Below are positions 1 to 9,920 of a stretch of DNA of 64,000 nucleotides, one piece after another (the stretch's first letter is position 1; each line of letters starts with the position of its first letter). The position numbers and the translations under genes were made by a program. The DNA is taken from the NCBI GenBank assembly GCA_963920765.1, contig OY987247.1:4464001-4528000 (forward strand), in the 5' to 3' direction. The notes under the pieces were generated by a model. It was not told where the DNA came from and made no database searches. It saw only the letters and a list, made by a program, of their open reading frames with translations. Origin of the DNA: Ulota crispa (taxonomy: Eukaryota; Streptophyta; Bryopsida; Orthotrichales; Orthotrichaceae).

Positions 1-571
1 CAGCGCCTACACAAAAGTGCAGAACGTCAAAAACTCACGTCGTATGTATATCAGATTCCATAAGCAAAGAAACTATAATACAAAAAAATTTGACATGTAA
101 AAACACTTGGTGAGGGTTATATCCACTCCACCTGCCTTTCCGCACTAAGCACAAGAAAGATCTGAATCCATAAAACCTAACTAGAAAGCCACCATAACCC
201 CTGAAGGCTCAATCGACCTGGTTTGGGTTGATGGATGTTTTCAAACGTTTATCATCCACAACTGACAGCTTTGATCAATGAAAAGAATATATATCGCAAG
301 GAGCTTGGCAAGTTTACAATCTATTATGCGAAGTACAAGAGATCTGACGTTACTGGATTTCAGATTTTCTAGTAGGACTTTAGGAAGAGAAGTAGGAGAA
401 CTTGACCGAGTAGACTTTTAGTTCAAAAGTGATCTTACAAGAATGAAATCATAGATTTACGCAACAAAAGAACATTACATTGAGATCGTCACATTCAAAC
501 CCATTCCAACAAATTTCCCTCCAAAAATTTATTTGTAAGACTTTAGAAAGAATTTTGCATTGAAAAATTAC
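1..571. other. Left-edge non-coding stretch (kinase intron or 3' part)
   Basis: This stretch follows the fifth kinase exon, which ends in a GT donor just below position 572. I found no convincing exon here. On the minus strand there is a possible 3' splice site within the first ten bases, so the next kinase exon may lie just outside the window. The sequence is AT-rich with stop codons in all frames. Confidence 0.5.
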
Positions 572-3225
572 CTGTCTGACGGGTCTTAAGTGGCGTCAAT
601 GGCTTGTTATGTGTAGGACACCTATCCGGGTGCCCTTTCCGACAATCAGAAGGGAGAGCTTCGTTAACACGCTGCCAGACCTGCAAGGATAAGCAGGCAG
701 TCAGATTCCAAAAAGAAAGAGCAAAAGAAATTTACCAATCTTCAAAAAGCCCCGACCTAAATTTCAGAACCTTTAGAAGAAAAGCTCCCCATATATATAT
801 CTGGCTGCCACCCAAAAAAAAACTAACCTATTTCATGTAGAAGAATGGGCCTAGTCCATCAAAGCCCTTGCCTGCATGACATCTGGCCTTGCCTCCGGCG
901 ACACATTGAGCATGTCTTTGATCAGTCCTGTGATGGCGGCAGAATATCTCGGCATGTCCGGTACTCGGTAGTTGCAATTCAGGATTTGCAATTTCGACTC
1001 ACCATCAAATGCTGACTTCAAGTAGGCGATCCTATATAAAAGACAACCGAGTGCCTGAATGCATTCAAGTAGCAACCGTTAGATCTAAGATATCACAACA
1101 GAACCAGTGCATTAGCAAACCAACAGTTGTAGCGCAACAGAAATCACTGAAGTTGCTACAATTTCAAATAGTAGTGAAAACCCTTACCCAGATATCCACC
1201 TTCTCGCTTATAAGTTCCTTCTGGTAAAGGTCCCACATCTGGCAGGGAAAAGGTTTGACTGTCTGAAGTAAGTAAGGAGTCGTTGATTTGCAAGTCAGTC
1301 CATTCAAAAAGAAACATCCGTAGCAGCAGATACTAAAGTTTATCTCTAAGTGCTCAAAATGGCACAAAAAATGGTTGGTTTTATACCTATAAAAAATGAA
1401 CATTTACGAAACAGAAAATGTACCAAGAAATAAAAGAACTCATAACCTACTAGCTTCCAAAGTAGGATTTTCAATTTGTAGCTAGGACATCTGGGGTTAT
1501 GAAGTATATGCTCACGGGCAGTTTGACTCAACGCTTTGAATCGTTACCTAGTAACCCCTCAGCATACAAGAAAGAGACGAGTGACAACACTTACCGTCTA
1601 AAGCTCATTGTAAGTAAGTAAGCAAGTAAGCAAATCGATTAAGGACAAACCTCCGGGGCTCGATAAGAAGGTGTTGTGAATTTTCGAATACAATCTTCTT
1701 CAAGGCCCATCTCTTCGGGAGCATCGAAGTGCTTGTGATTGGTCGAAGTGCTGCCGAAGTCACACAACTTCCACGTCCCGTCTGGACCCATGAGCACATT
1801 CTCCACTTTTAAATCCCTGTCGAAAACGCTCACAAACGTTAAAGTAAGTCTTAAACTCTTTCAAAGTGAGTATGTGAAGCTTGTATCAGCGCAAAATTTA
1901 AGAGTGAATGTAATGAATAATGCCATGAATACGTGCTGGCAAGGACATTCAATGACAAATCCAAAATATAGTTGGATTTAAGCATAACCCTAAGGTAGCA
2001 ACACCCATAACCATCACTGTACCCATAACCATCACCTCTAAAACCTTGGAAAATCTGTGGAAGTGAATAGATGTAATTACAAGAATGTACAACATGTGAA
2101 CATGAAACCTTAGTGTTGGTATTAAGTGCAATTGCAGTCGGCTCTTTAAAAATTCACAACTTATTCTCACAGTATCCAAATAATACATTCAAAAGTGCAA
2201 ACTCATCATTTTTCTGATCCTATAATTTTCTAGATGTTTATTAATAATCATCATGTTCAAAACCCTTAATTTGACGGTTATGAGTGCTGCTACCTTACCA
2301 TTCACGGAGATATCCAAAACGGTAGCATTTGAAAAGAGTGAGGTTTTGAACAAAGCTGTCATTTGTTGAAGTTCAAAGATTAGCAATGTCACTAATCTCG
2401 GAACCTCTGATGTCAATCAGACCGAACGCACGCACCAATCTAAGGTAGTGAAACCCTAATAACTTAGACGATCGGTACGTTTGATTGAGAGGATTTTCTA
2501 AAATGGCGGTTTTTAGGCCATCTACCAGCAAAACAAATGAACCTTCAGAAACTTTGCATTTCAGCATCCAGATAATGAATTCTTGTATAAGCCAAACAAG
2601 AATGTATACAAATTTGACTTTGACAGAAACTAGCGAAATTAGGTGTTTAGCGACGAACAGCAAAGCAAGCATCGCCATAGCCATAGCCATAGCCATAGCC
2701 ATCGCCATAGCCAGAGTCAAAGAGGAGCAGAAGAGAGAAAGAGTTTATTGCAAACCTGTGAGCAATGGGAGGCGATTGGCAATGCATAGCGTAAACAGCA
2801 TTACAAATGTCCAGAAACATGAGCAAGATTTGCTTCTCCTCGTAATATCCTGCGCCGCGAGTCTCCAGCACAAGCGCCAGCATCTTGTGGCAATACTCCA
2901 TCACCAGAAAACACTCCTTGGTGCGGCCTAAGTCATACACCACCTGCGCATGCAGCGTGACCACATTCGGGTGGCCCCGAAGCGCCTTCATGACCGCCAC
3001 CTCCTTCTTCACGAGATCCACCGACTCGTTGTCGTTGCAAATGATGTGCTTCAGCGCATACGTCTTCCCCGTGGCCGACTCCTTGGCCAAATACACGGAG
3101 GAGAATCCGCCCTGCGCGATCACCGAGCGCACTTGCAGCTTCAGATCGCCTACGTCCACATGCCTCCCCTCCAATGTACTCCCTCCCGCCTCCTTGCTCG
3201 GCATGAACTGCTTCAAACGCCACAT
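572..3225 (-). CDS. NAK/AAK1-like serine/threonine protein kinase (partial, 3' end off window)
   Basis: Five exons join in frame: 3225-2756, 1816-1651, 1238-1188, 1054-872 and 680-572, about 326 residues before the window edge. The start is MWRLKQF at 3225. Kinase landmarks are all present: glycine loop AQGGFSSVY (about residues 37-45), ATP lysine in YALKH (K59), catalytic HRDLKVEN (D158), DFG (D176), the APE segment, and the lobe motif DIWALGCLLYRI. Within the AAK1/GAK (NAK) group, plant members have this DLKVEN and SEKVDIWALGCLLY pattern and act in clathrin-mediated trafficking; that role is inferred from the family. Intron 4 uses a GC donor (CAG|GCAAGG at 871-870) and joins to VWQRVNEALP, which is expected at this point in the family. 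The C-terminal tail is missing from the window. Intron 1 carries a MITE and a hexanucleotide repeat. Confidence 0.88.
1991..2297. mobile_element. MITE, AAGGTAG-type terminal inverted repeats
   Basis: The ends TAAGGTAGCAACACCCATAA and the inverted TTATGAGTGCTGCTACCTTA bound 307 bp inside kinase intron 1. The same end type occurs at 3930, 20399, 27659, 38563 and 62043. TA at each border fits a TA target, as in Tc1/mariner-like elements, but no transposase is present, so superfamily is uncertain. Confidence 0.75.
2670..2718. repeat. Hexanucleotide (ATAGCC)n microsatellite
   Basis: About seven copies of CCATAG/CCATCG lie in kinase intron 1, roughly 40 bp from the exon 1 donor. The same hexamer recurs in the His-rich coding repeats (29835-30080) and upstream of the start codon at 37338. 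Confidence 0.85.
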
Positions 3226-3929
3226 CGTGCCACCGCCAACGGTAGATCCAAACCTAATAACACCGGATCTAAAAAACCACAGGGATTCAAACCACAGGAT
3301 TCAAACCACAATAAACCTCGAAAGCTGGATCCCGAGTTAGGTCAGACAGGAGCGTTGCAATGAAGGAGCAATGAAGGATCGATCTGTTGGATTTTCTCCA
3401 CCATCACTTTCATTTGAACTCTTCAGTGATCCATGATGCGCGTGTTGTGACTTGTGAGTGATGCTTTCAGAGGTGATTGATTGCTGGTAAGCTTAAGCTG
3501 AGCACGATGTGGCATGGTGGCTCCGGGAATTCAGAGCAGTCGGGCGGACGATTAGGGTCCAAGCACGTCGTCGTCCGACCGATGCAGAGGAACAGTGCAG
3601 GAGGGAGATGGAGATGGAGATGGAGGCCCAGCCTTTTTTCCGCGGGCGCTATTGTGTGGGTATGCCGGGCCATGGGTGGGCAGGTGGGTACCGGCGCCGT
3701 GTTGCGGGTGGCGTGTGCCGGTTCATAATGAAACTCCGAAAAGAAAGGATCAGGGGCAGTGCATTTTTTTTCGGCCTGACATTTATCGCAGATCACACAT
3801 GGCAAGAGGACAGCGGACAATTAATGGAGGGCCTGCCCACATTTGTTGCAGGCTGTTAGAATTTTCGTCAGTGTAGCTTCCTTTTGCCAAAAAAATGCAC
3901 TGATCAGGGCTGTTTTGTAACCTACATTG
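3226..3929. other. Kinase 5' flank / putative promoter region
   Basis: This region is less AT-rich than the DNA beyond it and holds a short (GAGATG)n run near 3605. Open frames here overlap one another and show no recognisable domain. It probably carries the kinase 5'UTR and promoter. Confidence 0.4.
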
Positions 3930-4804
3930 TAAGGTAGCAACACCCATAAGGTAGGAGGCTCATAAATCAACCATCTAAGGGTTAAAACTGAATTTTGGGG
4001 AGGTGAAACTTCTTGAACTATTTTTCAGTAAATTTTTGACATCTAATTCAAGTTGTTTCATATTTTTTGGAGCTTTGTGGAATTAGTTATAAAACTTTGC
4101 AGTGAAAAGGTCAAAGGGCTCTAAAACAGTTCACCTCCTTCAATGTACTCTGCTTGTACATTTTTGAAAGCTTATGAAAAATAGCTTGTACACATGAATT
4201 ACATTTGAGAAGGTGGACGGTTTTAGAGCGTGAGCAGAATATGAGCCTCCTACCTTAAGCAAGAAACAAAGAGTTTTGGAGTAGGAAAATCAATTGACAA
4301 ACTTTGAATAAAATGTTGTAGTGAGTAAGAGGAAATTAAAAAAATTGGTATCAATTTCAAAGTTTCAAATGCAAGCATTTGTTCACAAAGATTTTTCAAA
4401 AATCTAAATCACTGAACTTGTATGGTTGTGTGTCAACTAGAGCTACTACAAGGGACCACTGTCAATTCAAACATTTTCTGTCAATTAGGACCACTTGATT
4501 TGGACATTTTTTTGTCTATTTGGACATTTTTTTTGTTAAATTTTTGTCAATTTGGACATTTTAGTTAACTTGGATGTGTCAATTAGGACAAGTTTTTCTT
4601 GTAACTTGCTTGAGATGCTAAAAACAACGCAATGGGTCACTCAAAAATGTCATACAAGTCACCTACAACCATCACTTTGTCACCCTTAACCATCACTTAA
4701 GTACCCATAACCAAATTTTTAAATATTTGTAAGTCACTGACAACTTGACACATGCATAGTTCATGCCCATGGAGATAATAGCACCTATGGGTGTTGCTAG
4801 TTTA
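3930..4804. mobile_element. MITE of the AAGGTAG family (outer element)
   Basis: Left end TAAGGTAGCAACACCCATA pairs with right end TATGGGTGTTGCTAGTTTA. The interior (ATTGACAAACTTTGAATAAA, then GTTCACAAAGATTTTTCAAA) matches the element at 62043-62826, so both are copies of one family. A second MITE is inserted 17 bp inside the left end. Confidence 0.72.
3947..4257. mobile_element. MITE nested in the element at 3930-4804
   Basis: The ends TAAGGTAGGAGGCTCATA and TATGAGCCTCCTACCTTA form a clean inverted repeat. The outer element resumes directly after it, so this is a later insertion at a TA. Confidence 0.75.
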
Positions 4805-4806
4805 TA

Positions 4807-5478
4807 TTGCATTTAGGTTGCTTTGACCATTATGTTGCCCTTTTACTTGGAAATTTACCTCATGATTCATCCCTTGGCCATTAAGAGATGCATGCAACTA
4901 TTTAGATATTAGGATTTCACATGATTTATGACCTGAACACCACTAGTTTATTTTTTTTAGCTTTGTTGTTGTTGCCAAGCCCTTTAGTCCTTAAATGTTG
5001 AAGTGTACAATTTTTGTCCAATGGGTATTAAAATAACACTTTATAGGAAAAAATAATTGTTTTCATCTGATTTTTTTAGAAATGATTATAGATACATGGT
5101 GCATCATAAAAGGCAAAAAATAACTTCACCAAATGTACTCATATTTTTAAGTGTACTAAACTATGAGAGGATTCAAAAACACAATATCTTGTCCCATGTT
5201 GCTTTTCTTGCAAATTTTCATGAGATTAACATACACTGTTGAAAATAGTAATTTTTAGAAGTAGTATTATAATGGGTGGGTAATACTTGCCACACCACTA
5301 CAAAACACTAAAAACCATTGTAGAGCCACTTAAGAAGAGCTAGTCAGGGTGACTAGCTTGACGTTTAGGGGTTAAAGTTTGTTTAGATGGTAATTATTGA
5401 TGAAAATTACTATGGTATTGGTTAGTATTCATATACTGTAAAGTGTTGAGAAATTAATATGGGGCACCCTAAATGCAA
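4807..5478. mobile_element. Candidate MITE with GCATTTAGGTTGC ends
   Basis: TTGCATTTAGGTTGC at the left and GCACCCTAAATGCAA at the right are imperfect inverted repeats. A second copy with the same ends lies at 60985-61381. No coding capacity is visible. Confidence 0.5.
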
Positions 5479-6731
5479 TACTCAGTGTACTTTTTTGAAA
5501 CGTGGTTGGACATTGCACGCCTGTATAGCTCCCTGCAAGTTCATACACGCATTTAACAATTCGGTGCCCAAGATGGATGATATTGGATGCAAGTTTTGAG
5601 ATGAAGAATTGTAATTTTTCATCTAATTTATTGGTTATTGGTTAGACTTCTTTGAACGTATTTACAGTGGATGGTAGTGAAAATTATCGTTGTTGATGCT
5701 TTATTGACTTGTCTACAACAAAAGAAATACTCAAATAAGAAATCTCAAAAATGGAATTTTTGAGTGTTTTGGAAACCTGTACATCTATGCTCTAGATGTG
5801 TGTTTTAACTATAAACAATTCAATTTTGAATATGAGCCCAACTAATAGAATGCAACTTACTAACTTCGGTTTCTATTCTGATTTGGGAATTTGAAAATTT
5901 CCGAAATCTGAATACTATATCATAACTTGAACTTTGGGCTTATTACCATGGGGTGATGATTTTCTAATTATACAAGCACAAGGAATTGTGGTGTACATTA
6001 TGATGTTTTACAATATAATGTGCACATATATAATGTGCACATATAGTGAAGTTTTCAAATGTCTTAAATTAATTTTTCATTTAATGTGGATTTACTTCAC
6101 TTATATATAGCCTCCACACCATTACATGCTTGGGTGTGACACATGCAATACTTGGATGATAAATGTTTAGGGCTTATCAAAATGCTCTCTTGACACTCAA
6201 ATTGAGCATGTCAAGCAATAACTCTTATAATCAATCATCATCCTAAGTTTAGTGAGCTCTATCCTATGCTCCACTTGATGATTGGTTAATTGACTATTTG
6301 TGTAGCATAATTGAAAGGCAAGGGTAGGGGACAAGAATTTGAGGGCTCTTCAAAAATAAACATGAACCCTTGGCATGTTAATTATTGCCTTTAAGGATAT
6401 AAGTGCTTTTTTTCTTGAGGAGTTTATAATAATTTCAAATTTCACACTTTTCTGAAAATATAAAGACAAACAAAAGACATGTGGTTCAACTCTAAAAGAA
6501 ATAAAAATAATAATCTTCACTCATATTTAGTTGAAAATTAGAGAATACATGGCAAGAAGTGTTGAAACTGATTTCACAATCTTATGATGAATACTTTAAG
6601 TGTTAATAAGAATGCACAAATCTTAGTCCTTATAAAAACAACCTTTCAGGAGGAATGATCCCCTCTTAAATACTTTAACAAATTGGACATTTGGCACTAT
6701 ACCATGCTTATGTACTTCACAAATGTTTCAG
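5479..6731. other. AT-rich intergenic DNA
   Basis: I see no gene, RNA or clear element here. A short duplicated ATAATGTGCACATAT lies near 6015-6045. Confidence 0.5.
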
Positions 6732-7644
6732 TTAATCCCTAAAGGGCCAACTGTCCCCGCGAGGGACAAATGGATTTTTGGCATGTATCTACAACTAAAT
6801 TAGTTTTTGTAATTTTTTGAAATTTTTATTGAAGGTGGGGAATTTAGAGGTCTTCATGGGCATCTAATCTTTTCTTCATTCCAACATTTAATGAAGAATT
6901 AATCAAGAATTTTCCAAAATTAAGGGAGAAGGGACAATTTGGGCAAGGCCTCTCCTTTGTAAGTGGGTGCTGATTCCAAAGAGGGTCAGCCCTTCCAGGC
7001 ATAAGGTGTGGACACTTGGGCAAAGAGAAGTGGAGTGGAAGGATCTTGGGGGACACTCAAACCTTCATTCCTTTGCTCATTGTAAAATTTGGTGCTTTAA
7101 TTTTTGAGCAATTTATGTGTTTTTTTTTCCAAGTTGTAGTAGACTAAGATTCCTTGGTTTTTGCCATTTGGATCTAAGTATTTCAGATTTCTAAATTTTC
7201 CATAAATCTTACAATTTTGGCAAGTATATTTGCAAATTCTATGACCTCTTGACATTCAAAGATTTTTGAAGTATGTTCCACACTTTTATTTCATTTAAAA
7301 ATTCTCCCACACTTTCCTAACTTGGATTTCTACATGAAGAAATTAAACCTCAACTTAGTGTAGAGCAATTTTTTTTGCTGTAAGAGTAGTCAAAGACTTT
7401 TGATATTTATATGGGCAAAAAAGAAAAAAACTTTTTTTGTCACTTCAAATGTCAATATATATCTTACTCCTCTACATCTAGAACAAGCCAATTTTTTCAC
7501 ACAAGTACCTCCCTTAGTCTAGGGCAAGATCGTATGGTTAGATTCTAAAATATATATATTTTCCTACTTTTCTACTCATTCCTCCAAAAGTGACAGTTGT
7601 GAATGACTTTCACAAGAAAAAAGACTTGGACCTTGAGGGGTAAA
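6732..7644 (-). mobile_element. TTAA-flanked non-autonomous DNA transposon (long type)
   Basis: The left end TTAATCCCTAAAGGGCCAAC and right end GGACCTTGAGGGGTAAA are inverted-repeat ends of the family also seen at 8116-9060 (opposite orientation) and 49632-50559. Interior stretches match between copies, for example TTTTTATTGAAGGTGGGGAA near 6820 against the reverse complement near 8945. TTAA plus CCC/GGG termini resemble piggyBac-type ends, which is an inference. Confidence 0.65.
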
Positions 7645-7689
7645 TTGCTCCCTTTTCATCCAAAAATCTTCTTAATCCCATGTTTTGCA

Positions 7690-8035
7690 AGATGGGTGAA
7701 AATGCTCTAACACAAGGTGTAAGGCAGGGTGCTAGAAATGCGGCCCTCTCTTGTAAATTGTCCCATAGGTTGCTAAAGAATGGTTATGAAGTGGTCCTTG
7801 AATGGACCCCTTCAAGTCATAGAATAAAATGTGTATTCTATTCTAAGAGCCAATCATACTCCTTGGTTTCATTCATTTCTTCACAAGTTGCAAGCGACAC
7901 TTTATGGGAGACCTAGAGTCCCAAATAGGTGTTTGTTCCAAAAACTTTGAAAATTTATCACTAATTCAATAATGCTTCAAAAAATATGAAAAAATTGTGT
8001 CACATTTAGCATCCATTTCTCTTTGACAAAAAATC
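7690..8035. repeat. Dispersed repeat, copy 1
   Basis: About 340 bp that matches 26820-27165 in the same orientation, including GGTCCTTGAATGGACCC, AAGAGCCAATCATACTCCTTG and TTTGGCATCCATTTCTCTTTG-like segments. The short open frame across it is not a recognisable protein. Confidence 0.7.
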
Positions 8036-8115
8036 TAACAAAAATTCTTCATGTCTTGAAAATCCCATGAAAACCCAAACTTGCTCTTAAAGTGACAATT
8101 TAGGAGCACCCTACT

Positions 8116-9060
8116 TTAACCCCTAAAGGGCCAAGCCCTTTTTTTGTGAAAATCACTAAAAATTGCTACTTCTAGTTCTAGGAGGTTTAGTAAGAAGGGA
8201 TTTTATGTTTTGTTTTTGGGAAATCCAATCGTAGGATCTCCCTAGACTAGAAGAGGTACTTGTGGGAAAAGAATCAGCTCATTCCAAATGGAGAGGAGTG
8301 AGATATTTACATCTAAAGCAACAAAAAAAAAATTCCATGCTACCCAAAAATTTCAAAAGCCTTTGACCACTCTTATAACAAAGAAATTGCTCTACCCAAA
8401 GTTGTACTTTATTTTTTCCATGTAGGAGATCAAGTTAGGTATGTATGGGAGGATTTTCAAATCAACTGGAACTATACAACACATGGGAAAAAAAGTAAGT
8501 AAAAAGAAGTAGAGAGTGAGTCAAAACACTAAAATGTTAAGAATTTAATTATGGAAATGAAAAATGCAAATCCCAACGGTTGTAATGTTGTGATAAACAA
8601 TCTACTTCCTTTGGTTTAGTTTTTTTTTTCCAAAATATTGAAATTGAATAAAATAAAGGACTTCAAAGTGTATTTTAGAGTAGAGAATCCACATTTACCC
8701 GCAAACAAAAACTCCTCATAACTTTCATGTCATGGATTGAAATTGAATGATTCAAAGCTTTCTAGGTATAAAAAAAATTTAAGGAACCAATTTCAAATTT
8801 TTATTTGAGAGAAAATGCAATTTAAAAGAAGTTTTTGGGCTGCCTGGACATGCACTCTTCCCCAAAATTTTCATACTAAATTCATGGATAACTACTTCAT
8901 CAAATGTCAAAATGAAGAAAAGTTAGATGCTCACATAGGTCTTTGAATTCCCCACCTTCAATAAAAGTTTCAGAAATCACACAAAGTAGTTTAGCCATAG
9001 CTACAATCATGCCCAAAGTCCAACTTGTCCCCCAAGGGACAATGGTTGTTTGAGGGTTAA
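8116..9060 (+). mobile_element. TTAA-flanked non-autonomous DNA transposon (long type)
   Basis: Begins TTAACCCCTAAAGGGCCAAG and ends GGTTGTTTGAGGGTTAA, about 945 bp. It is an inverted-orientation relative of 6732-7644 and shares its right TTAA with the next, shorter element. No transposase frame is present. Confidence 0.7.
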
Positions 9061-9290
9061 CCCTTGAATGACAGAGCAGCCCTTTGCGACCAGTACAGTA
9101 TAGAGTATTTTTCTTGTATTTGAGTGCATCCACACCTTTATTACATTTAAGATCAACAAATAATCTAGAATATAAATCAATGATGTTCTAGTGAGGGAGT
9201 CAAGATCCCAAATTAAAGCTTTTTGTTGGTAGCAAATGCCAGTTATACAACAACATACATAGTATATATTATAGTAGTTTGGTCCTTTAA
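9057..9290 (-). mobile_element. Short TTAA MITE, type C
   Basis: About 235 bp bounded by TTAACCCTTGAATGACAGAG and GGTCCTTTAA. Internal sequence (CATCCACACCTTTATTACATT, AAAGCTTTTTGTTGGTAGCAAATGCCAG) matches the copies at 9507-9737 (inverted) and at 37636-38336. Confidence 0.7.
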
Positions 9291-9510
9291 CCCCTTAACG
9301 TCACAAAAGCCCTTTGCAACTGTATGTATGGCCATATGTACAGACGTATTTGAGCTGCTTTGAGGGCTTTCCAATTTTTTTATGCACCCACCACCATACA
9401 ACCCTTCAATATGTAAGGTTGTAATACTTAATTTCTAGCTGATTCAAACTTCTAAATATTGGTTGCAACCATATTTGGCACCATAGAGCCCAAGGTCCTT
9501 CAGGGGCTAA
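9287..9510 (-). mobile_element. Short TTAA MITE, type D
   Basis: Bounded by TTAACCCCTTAACGTCACAA and GGTCCTTCAGGGGCTAA. Its interior (GGCCATATGTACAGACGTATT, CACCACCATACAACC) matches 38333-38565 and 62824-63046 in inverse orientation. It sits between two type C copies that face each other. Confidence 0.68.
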
Positions 9511-9737
9511 CCCTTAAAGGACCGAGCTACTATAATAGATACTATATCATTGACATTTGCTACCAACAAAAAGTTTTAATTGGAGATCTTGGCTACCCCA
9601 CTAGAACAATATTGATTTATAATTTAGCTTCTTTGTTGATCTCAAATACAATAAAGGTGCGGATGCACTCCAAGTACAAGAAAAAATATCACGTATTGTA
9701 GTGGTCGCAAAGGGCTGCTCGATTGTTCTAGGGTTAA
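9507..9737 (+). mobile_element. Short TTAA MITE, type C
   Basis: CTAACCCTTAAAGGACC at the left (TTAA decayed to CTAA) and GTTCTAGGGTTAA at the right. It is inverted relative to 9057-9290 and ends about 180 bp before the O-fucosyltransferase start codon, so it lies in that gene's upstream region. Confidence 0.68.
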
Positions 9738-9920
9738 GGGTTGAAAGAGCGCAAGCATGAGCTACAAGAAAACCACAAGAAAACAACCTTGAAACCACCG
9801 TGACAAATGATTTTTTCTCTGCGAAAGGAGAGTCGGAGGGAATAACAAATTTTGTTCTAGAATGTACCGCGCTTTCAAACCCCCTCAATTCGAACAGTGG
9901 CCGCGTCGACAGACAGAAGC

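Noticed and set aside
851-871. Kinase stop codon at 851-853 as the true C terminus
   Set aside because: It would end the kinase within its last helix. The GC-AG splice to 680-572 restores the expected VWQRVNEALP sequence.
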